NCBI GenBank assembly: GCA_002633005.1
Contig: NMRA01000375.1
Span: 331,161 to 395,160, forward strand
Direction of reading: 5' to 3'
Length of the DNA: 64,000 nt
DNA from: Phoronis australis
Lineage: Eukaryota > Phoronida > Phoronidae
Made by a program: the position numbers and the translations under genes. A model generated the notes under the pieces. It was not told where the DNA came from. It did not search any database and saw only the letters and a list, made by a program, of their open reading frames with translations. Positions 58,801 to 64,000 of the stretch are shown here, one piece after another (the first letter of the stretch is position 1; each line of letters opens with the position of its first letter).

Positions 58801-61800
58801 TAAGAACTCAGTGTATTTTTAAGGGTTTTACATCGAAGTTTGATGATTTATTGGTGTTAAACGATGAATTCAAGCGGTAAGCTGACACCAGTAACCAGTG
58901 TTGTGAATTGCTGAACAGACTGCGTGTGAAACCAATTACGTCATTGGATAATTTCAACACCTCCGTCTGCTGTCAGGTAACGCAACCGAACGTGCCGTTA
59001 TGGAGTAGAACTACTTGATCTACATTGTCACAAAATAGGTTGTTTTTTGGGTGGCATTCTCCTTTAATGTACTGTTGCTCCCCATTGTGGCAGTTTTTGT
59101 GCCACCTCAATACCTACCAGGTCCTTTTTTTCATCATTATGAAGATGGAACAGCTGGTGTTGATTTTTAGATGGGACTGGCTACTGTGGTCCTCTCTTGT
59201 GGCAGTTTAGCTTTTCCTTGTGTCTGCCTCAATATCTATAAAGTTCTTTGATCATTCATCTTGAAATTTGGCATCTGAGTTTTCATGTGTCCCCATACTT
59301 ATATGTGGATATATTATGCCGTCATCTCTGTCCGTCCGTCGGTCCAGCATCCTTCGGGCGTCCGCTGCTCTATCTCCAAAACTGCTTGACGCATGTTCAT
59401 GAAGTTTGGCACATGTGTTGCATTTATGGATGGGATGGCATGAGCGAACTTTCGGACGGATCCGACTACTGGTGTGCCCCCTAGTGGCAATTTTAGTTTT
59501 TTATGTTTACCTCTGTATCTTCAAAGGTCCTCAATGTGTTTCCATAAAATTTGTTACATAGGCACCTATTTGTGAGATGACAATTTCCTCCTGTTTTCGG
59601 ATGGATTCGACGTTTGCGCCACCTAGTGGCCATTTTTACGGTTTTCGGGTATGTTTTTTGGCGTCCACTCTTTTAGCAACCAAACTGCTCTGAGAATGAT
59701 TGTGAAAATTGGCATTATGTTTTTAGTATGAAGAGGACGGCTGACGATGAATTTCAGACGATTTTCGACTACTGTGGCGCCTCCTAGTGGCAGTTTTGTT
59801 CATTTTGCGCCTAGGGCTGTATCTCCTAAACCCTTTGCAAGATCGTTTTTAAATTTAGCAAGTATATTGATATGATGTTGACAAATGACGATGATGACTT
59901 TCGGACGGATCCCACTACCGGTGTACTCCCTAGTGGCAATTTTAGTTTCTTACGTTTACCGCTGTATCTTCAAATGTCCTCAACATACTTTCTTAAAATT
60001 TGGTATAGAGGCATGTATTAGTGAGATGACGATTTCCTCCCATTTTCGGATGGATTCAACGTAGTGTGTGCCACCTAGTGCCATTTTTACGGTTTTCGGG
60101 TATGTTTTTGGGGTGTCCACCCCTCTGTCAACCAAACTACTTCAATGATGATTGTGAATATTGGCATGTATGTTCTAACTATGAAGAGGACGACTGACGA
60201 TGATTTTCCGATGACTTCCGACTACTGTGGCGCCTCCTAGTTGCAGTTTTGTTCATTTTGCGCCTAGGGCCGTATCTCCTAAACCGTTTGCAGGTTCGTT
60301 ACTAAATTTAGCAAGTGTATTGATATGATGTTGACAACGGACGACGACGACTTTCGGACACATCTGACTACTGGTGTGCCCCCTAGTGGCAATTTTAGTT
60401 TTTTGTGTTTACCTGTGAGTTGTTAAAGTTCCTTCACATATTTTCATAAAATGTGGCATATAGGCATTTATTAGTAAGATGATGCTATCCTTCCGTTTTC
60501 AGATGGATTCAACGTAGTTTGCGCCACCTAGTGGCCATTTCTACTGTTTTCGAGTTCGTTTTTTGGCATCCACCCCTTTATCAACCAAACCACTCTGATG
60601 ATTGTGAAAATTGGAATGTATGTTCTTACTACAAAAGGACAGCTGACGATGATTTTCCAACCTCTGTGGCCCCACCTAGTGGCAGTGTTGTTTTTTTGCG
60701 CCTATGGCTGTATCTCCTAAAGCGTTTGCAGGATCTTTACTAATTTATCAAGTTTACGACGACTTTCAAGCGGATATGGCTATCGGTGTGCCGTCTTGTG
60801 GCAATTTTAGTTTTTACGTTTTCCTCTGTATCTCCAAAGATTGTCATCGGATTTTCTTAAAATTTTGAACATAGGCTTGTTTTAGTGAGGTGACGCTATT
60901 CTCCTGTTTTCAGATGGAATCAAGGTATTTTGTGCCACCTAGTGTCCATTTTTGCTGTTTTCAAGTCTTTTTTTAGCATCCACTGCTCAATCAACCAAAC
61001 CATTCTACAGATGGTTTTGAAAATTATTGTATATGTTCTCAGTGTTAAGAAGACAGTTCATGATGACGACTTTGACTACTGTGGCATCTCGTAGTGATAG
61101 TTTGTTTTGTTTTGTTTTGCGCCCATAGCTGTATCTCCTGAAGTCACTACAGAATCTTTATTAAATTTAGTTTAGTGTGTTTATATGAAGCTAACAACAG
61201 ACAACAACTTTCAGGTGGATCCAACGAATGCTGTGCCCCCTAGTAGCAATTTCATTTTATTCCATTTTCCTTTGTTTCTCTGTAGTTCCTTGACAGGTTT
61301 TTATGGAATTTGGTGAATAGCTTTCTATTAAAGAAGCAATGACTTGTTCCTTTTCTCGAATGGATTGAACAATTTTGCTCCATCTAGTGGTCATTTTTAT
61401 GATACAAATAAAGGATGGTTGAAGCACACCATTTGCGTTGTATTCGTTGGCGCATTTCAACGCTCCACGTTGCTCTTGTTATTGAAGAAAGCATGTTTGG
61501 TGTTGATGTTTGTGCGTACTGTGAGGCCCTCTAGTGGCAAGTTATTTACCTGCCTGAATATCTACCAAATTCTTCATTGATCCTTATGAAATTTGAGCTA
61601 CATGTTCCTAATGAGGAGAGCACATCTGGTGTTGATACAGACCACAAGAACTTGACAAGTTAAGAAGAAAAGATTGCCACACATAGAATATTTCGAATCT
61701 TGTGCGAGCAGATATATTTTTTCTGAACTGTCCTGTCATTGACAGAACTACTGTTGAGCAAGCGAATGCATCACCCTTACGAACAAGAATCCACTTCTAC

Positions 61801-63412
61801 AGGAACATTGGGAACCCGTGACTTCCTTTGCTCAATTTAGTCACTCTACTCTTTCAAGAAGCTAATCCGTATACGATTATCTGTATCGAGGTTATAAGAC
61901 TTGGTTCTGGGATTACTCAAGTTTTGCAGTTATAAAATCTGACAGTGAATGCCTTTAAACTGATTCTGACTTCTAGGGGGCGCTTCTAATCATTCACGGG
62001 GAATTTTTCGTCCTTGCGAGGGGAATTTCACACGCTTTTTAATTGTATTTCAGAAGAGAATGAAACGGATGTTAGGTCCTAAGATTGAGCTACGGAAGGC
62101 CCTGTGAGTTCTATGTTTCTACTCAGATCTGGTTTCAAGAGTCAGTGGATTCAATCTACTTGGTTCTTTGTAGACTTCATAGACTGAAGACTGACTGTGT
62201 GTTTTTCTATGCTGCATTGGGGTGTCATATAGTTTCTGTTATCTTTGCTTTCAGGAGTTCCTTTATCAGCCGGGAAGAAAGTGGATGGATCAATTCTTGT
62301 ACGACAGTAATAAGCCCACCGCTGATAATGATAAAGTATCGGAAAAGGCACAGGGTGGGCACTTTATTGACACATTCCGCCTCTTTCACCCAGACCAAAT
62401 AGAGGCCTTCACCTGTTGGACGACTTTGACATCTGCCCGTCAAACTAATTACGGCACTCGCATTGACTATATATTCGCCAACAGAGACTTAGCACAGATG
62501 GTATTTAAAGACTGTGTCATTCGTCCTGACGTATTCGGTTCAGATCACTGTCCTGTTGTTGCCACTTTAAATTGTGAAGAAATCGCAGCCACCAGGTGTC
62601 CTCACGGTTGTGTGAAATATTTGCCCGAGTTGGCAGGTAAGCAGAAGAAGTTATCAGCGTTCTTCAAAAAAGGTGACAAAAATAGTGTCCTTTCTGCGTT
62701 TGACAAACTACCTGTGAGTGAGGGGTCAGAGGTCACTTCAAAAAGCGGTGTGAAACGGAGTTTGAGTCGAGACGATAGTGCAACCAAACGAGTTAAAACA
62801 AATGGAAAGAGTCAAACAAGTGTAATGAATTTCTTTACCAAGAAGCCCAACTCTCTCCAGCCAAAGGTAGCAATAGAAGGAAATGGTTGTGAGAGACCAT
62901 GTCAGGAATCACATCGGGACCCACACTGTCTCGTCAGCATCCAAGGTATCAGTGAAGTATCCTCTCAAAGTGCCAGTCAGTGCACCCTGGACGATCTGAG
63001 TCAAACTTCTAGTTGTGAGTCAAGTCAAAGTCTGAGTCAGGAATCTATGAAGTCAACTGACAGTGTTGACCGTGTGCTCACGTTGCGCCAAGACACGTCT
63101 ACTGACAGTCAGAAGGACGCTCGGTCTGCCCTTGTGAAATCTGCACAAAAGTCTGTGAGTAACCAATGGAAGGAATTGTTCAAAGGCCCCCCGCCGGCTC
63201 CTAAGTGCAAAGGACACAATGAGCCGTGTGTGTTAAGAACTGTAAAAAAGGAAACACTGAACAAAGGGAGGCAATTCTGGGTGTGTGCTCGACCCCAGGG
63301 TCAAAGTTCAAATAAAGAGGCCCGTTGTGATTTCTTTTTATGGGTGGAAAAGAAAAAGGGAAGTGGTCAAAAACTGTCGACCAAGTCATATCTTGGTCAC
63401 GTGGTCAAGTGA
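46740..63412 (+). CDS. APEX2: DNA-(apurinic or apyrimidinic site) endonuclease 2
   Basis: Six phase-compatible exons (46740-46854, 50763-50846, 52237-52414, 53926-54069, 55217-55289, 62255-63412) encode 583 residues; human APEX2 is 518. Role: AP-site incision, 3'-5' exonuclease and 3'-end cleaning in base-excision repair and checkpoint signalling. The exonuclease-endonuclease-phosphatase fold starts WNLNGIR (metal-site N7), LQETK (E34), then [53 protein letters not shown] and GSDHCP (D295-H296). A PIP box QKKLSAFF (328-335) suggests PCNA binding, and a second PIP-like QTSVMNFF lies at 385-392. An SQ-rich stretch follows. The C-terminus is a GRF zinc finger (about 516-563; C516, H519, C523, C542, C556) that in APE2 binds single-stranded DNA. 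All catalytic motifs are present, so the gene looks functional. Confidence 0.95.
46855..50762 (+). other. APEX2 intron 1
   Basis: A 3.9-kb intron. Contains a small tandem (TACATCATGTAATATT twice near 46970-47000) and, at 50370-50455, a cluster of direct and inverted GGCCGTCC copies. No other gene seen. Confidence 0.7.
50763..50846 (+). CDS. APEX2: APEX2 exon 2
   Basis: The acceptor TTTTTTCAG ends at 50762 and the donor CAG|GTAATA follows 50846. Encodes [20 protein letters not shown] then RVRSGYS, strongly conserved with human APEX2 ([17 protein letters not shown]). Confidence 0.95.
50828..51120 (+). repeat. Splice-donor-derived minisatellite in APEX2 intron 2
   Basis: About eight degenerate units of 32-50 bp (mostly ~35), each of the form GTACGGAGTGGCTATTCAG then GTAATATTTCTCTCTA. 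The first unit is the authentic end of exon 2 plus its donor; later ones are intronic. A further isolated near-perfect unit lies at about 51295-51325. The intronic units repeat the exon tail and many keep a (C/A)AG|GT-like junction. Confidence 0.85.
52237..52414 (+). CDS. APEX2: APEX2 exon 3
   Basis: The acceptor CTTGTAG ends at 52236 and the donor ATCAG|GTAATT follows 52414. Encodes [19 protein letters not shown]... through [12 protein letters not shown]. Confidence 0.95.
52647..52830 (+). mobile_element. tRNA-like SINE candidate in APEX2 intron 3
   Basis: TAGCTCGGCGGTTGAGC (A-box-like) is followed 30 bases later by GGACTAGAGTCC (B-box-like), then an unrelated tail. The head is tRNA-like but lacks a full cloverleaf. 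The 3' limit is uncertain. Confidence 0.4.
53672..53733 (+). repeat. 30-bp tandem duplication
   Basis: ATGCTTCCCATTGCTGTTCA and the following TACAAAATC(G/T)G occur twice in direct succession in APEX2 intron 3. Confidence 0.85.
53926..54069 (+). CDS. APEX2: APEX2 exon 4
   Basis: The acceptor TGTTTGTAG ends at 53925 and the donor GGCAG|GTAAAC follows 54069. Encodes [20 protein letters not shown]... to [10 protein letters not shown]. The Ser codon AG|C is split at both ends. Confidence 0.95.
54070..55216 (+). other. APEX2 intron 4
   Basis: A 1147-bp AT-rich intron with nothing recognisable inside. Confidence 0.75.
55217..55289 (+). CDS. APEX2: APEX2 exon 5
   Basis: The acceptor TGTTACAG ends at 55216 and the donor CCC|GTAAGT follows 55289. 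Encodes the catalytic [19 protein letters not shown] block in phase with exon 6. Confidence 0.95.
55525..56790 (+). mobile_element. H element, copy H3, inside the Kolobok left arm
   Basis: Starts ATGCGCCCACATATTTATAT (hairpin CCACATA-TTTA-TATGTGG), then the GGCGTCC minisatellite and CTGCTCTATCTCCAAAACCC. The core has six boxes in the order A-B-C-A-B-C (about 55718, 55862, 56004, 56152, 56301 decayed, 56459). The 3' end is GGGCGCATTTCAACGC-TCT-GCGTTGCTCTTGTT. Comparison with the intact right arm of the host transposon gives its limits to within a few bases. No target-site duplication is visible. Confidence 0.8.
57037..57775 (+). pseudogene. THAP-domain transposase fragment
   Basis: The ATG at 57037 opens a THAP zinc finger: [14 protein letters not shown], then [19 protein letters not shown] one-base frameshift near 57210 moves the rest, [12 protein letters not shown] and [16 protein letters not shown], into another frame. 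Together these supply the C2CH arrangement (C-x3-C ... C-x2-H) and the conserved pre-proline tail. Further on, KFIVDLCW is followed (another frame) by [14 protein letters not shown] and paired Cys, resembling the zinc-ribbon start seen in Kolobok transposases. The catalytic core is absent. The start codon lies inside the inverted repeat, so part of it is mirrored on the right arm. Confidence 0.7.
58461..59063. mobile_element. TTAA-flanked MITE K2
   Basis: A 603-bp element between TTAA at 58457-58460 and 59064-59067. Inverted ends are AGGAGAATGCCA and GGGTGGCATTCTCCT. Its last ~288 bp match K1 (11435-11720) closely, including TTAAGGGTTTTACATCGAAG-type blocks and CAACACCTCCGTCTGC. Both copies share the TTAA target and AGG- termini with the THAP element just upstream, so the same transposase class may have mobilised all three. 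Confidence 0.85.
59285..61490 (+). mobile_element. H element, long copy H4
   Basis: A 2.2-kb, relatively well-preserved copy. Boxes lie at about 59481 A, 59623 B, 59784 C, 59930 A, 60075 B, 60237 C, 60383 A, 60528 B, 60675 C, 60794 A, 60939 B, 61090 C, 61241 A, 61384 B. That is a strict A-B-C rotation with mean spacing near 146 bp. A is GCCCCCTAGTGGCAATTTT, B is GCGCCACCTAGTGGCC, C is GGCGCCTCCTAGTGGCAG. The 3' end is GGCGCATTTCAACGCTCCACG then TTGCTCTTGTT. Decay increases toward the 3' half. It sits in APEX2 intron 5 in the sense orientation. Confidence 0.85.
62255..63412 (+). CDS. APEX2: APEX2 exon 6 (terminal)
   Basis: The acceptor TTGCTTTCAG ends at 62254. Encodes the last third of the nuclease domain ([24 protein letters not shown]), PIP boxes, the SQ cluster and the GRF zinc finger, ending GHVVK with TGA at 63410-63412. 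Confidence 0.95.
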   Translation, partial: EFLYQPGRKWMDQFLYDSNKPTADNDKVSEKAQGGHFIDTFRLFHPDQIEAFTCWTTLTSARQTNYGTRIDYIFANRDLAQMVFKDCVIRPDVFGSDHCPVVATLNCEEIAATRCPHGCVKYLPELAGKQKKLSAFFKKGDKNSVLSAFDKLPVSEGSEVTSKSGVKRSLSRDDSATKRVKTNGKSQTSVMNFFTKKPNSLQPKVAIEGNGCERPCQESHRDPHCLVSIQGISEVSSQSASQCTLDDLSQTSSCESSQSLSQESMKSTDSVDRVLTLRQDTSTDSQKDARSALVKSAQKSVSNQWKELFKGPPPAPKCKGHNEPCVLRTVKKETLNKGRQFWVCARPQGQSSNKEARCDFFLWVEKKKGSGQKLSTKSYLGHVVK

Positions 63413-63683
63413 TTCATTGAGAGTGACTGACTGACATGCTGCTTATAACCACAGTTGTTTCAATTAAAACAGTTTTGTAATTTTTAGACACTTTCAGGCT
63501 TCTGTCTTCCTGGCATCTCTAATAGAATTGTTGACTCTGGATCTTAAGTGATCAATGGGTACTCAGTTCTAGAGTGAATGAGTAATTTCAGCAAGAGTGG
63601 TAAAGGGGCAGCCTGTTGGCTGTCGTCTGTTCGAATTTTACTCCATCGCCTCATCACCTCGACCACGAAAACTACAATGCAGA

Positions 63684-63689
63684 AATAAA
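63684..63689 (+). promoter_or_regulatory. APEX2 polyadenylation signal
   Basis: AATAAA about 270 bases after the APEX2 stop, followed by a GT-rich stretch (GCTTGTTCAGCTGTTGATG). Confidence 0.6.
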
Positions 63690-64000
63690 GACAATGCTTG
63701 TTCAGCTGTTGATGTTTTCTTGAAGTTGCTTTGTACTTGTCTTAACATTCACTTGTTGTTGTAAAACTTTTTAGAGTGGAAGTGATTTCTGGACTTGGAA
63801 ATTCTAGTACTGACAGTCTGTGATAGTAGTGATACTAGTTTTGTGCTCAACAATTATATATCTTGCAGACGATATTTTTTTTACGTATATTTCACAGTTA
63901 GTACAAAAAGTAGTACACCCACGCACGCACGCGCATGCGTCACAAACACTCCTGGGATCAGAATATTGTCAAAGACGAAAATTATACAGATGAATCGTAG

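Larger units (their letters stand above)
58110..61650 (+). mobile_element. Old H-type copy, interrupted by K2 and H4
   Basis: Diverged boxes (CCCTAGTGGCAATTTAGG near 58180, CCTTAGTGGCAAATTG near 58275, CTCTTGTGGCAGTTTAG near 59195, CTCTAGTGGCAAGTT near 61530) lie on both sides of two younger insertions. The spacing and order fit one old element split apart. Outer limits are approximate. Confidence 0.5.

Noticed and set aside
59285-61490. Possible CRISPR-like array because of regular spacing
   Set aside because: Eukaryotic sequence, ~148-bp diverged monomers with no short identical repeats and unique spacers.

Overview
This is a metazoan nuclear window, most likely from a marine invertebrate. 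It has GT-AG introns with coding phases that match across junctions, AATAAA polyadenylation signals, animal gene families (G-protein gamma subunits, APEX2, a rolling-stone-like membrane protein) and dense interspersed repeats. Nothing in it is bacterial or organellar. I cannot fix the phylum from sequence alone; the repeat style suits a mollusc, hemichordate, amphioxus or similar genome. The assembly has a 35-base N run at 11400-11434 and single Ns at about 21024, 37016, 42922 and 46424.

Layout. 1-414: 3' end of a LINE reverse-transcriptase gene. 583-1670: degraded copy of a dispersed element, here called H. 3671-3880 and 9868-10092: two paralogous G-gamma genes, same strand, 6 kb apart. 9.2-21.1 kb: gene-poor, with a palindromic MITE, a TTAA-flanked MITE (K1), another inverted-repeat element, a full-length minus-strand H element (15609-17202), a G-rich MITE and a hAT-like MITE in a TG microsatellite. 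23939-25915 (minus): single-exon 658-residue protein, five degenerate repeats followed by a kinase fold lacking catalytic residues. 28.9-30.9 kb: an unrecognised exon or small gene, then a multipass membrane protein resembling rolling stone. 32.27-35.33 kb (minus): broken non-LTR retrotransposon with reverse transcriptase and a PD-(D/E)XK-type endonuclease, lying between inverted copies of a ~110-bp sequence. 35.8-38.3 kb: two tandem copies of a ~1.24-kb unit. 41463-44547: two-exon Fe(II)/2-oxoglutarate oxygenase. 46740-63412: complete six-exon APEX2.

APEX2 is the best-supported gene: six phase-compatible exons give 583 residues with the exonuclease-endonuclease-phosphatase fold, two PIP-box-like motifs, an SQ cluster and a C-terminal GRF zinc finger. 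Its 7-kb intron 5 is a nest of transposons: a Kolobok-like THAP element flanked by TTAA, with an H element inside its left inverted repeat, then an old H-type copy interrupted by a second TTAA MITE (K2) and by a young 2.2-kb H element.

The most unusual signal is the H family. Its core is an array of ~148-bp monomers of three alternating subtypes, and each monomer carries a CTAGTGGC box that reads on the opposite strand as the vertebrate CTCF core consensus CCASYAGRKGGCRS (two subtypes match fully, the third at 13 of 14 positions). A second notable signal is a tandem array in APEX2 intron 2 made of repeated copies of the exon 2 end plus its splice donor.
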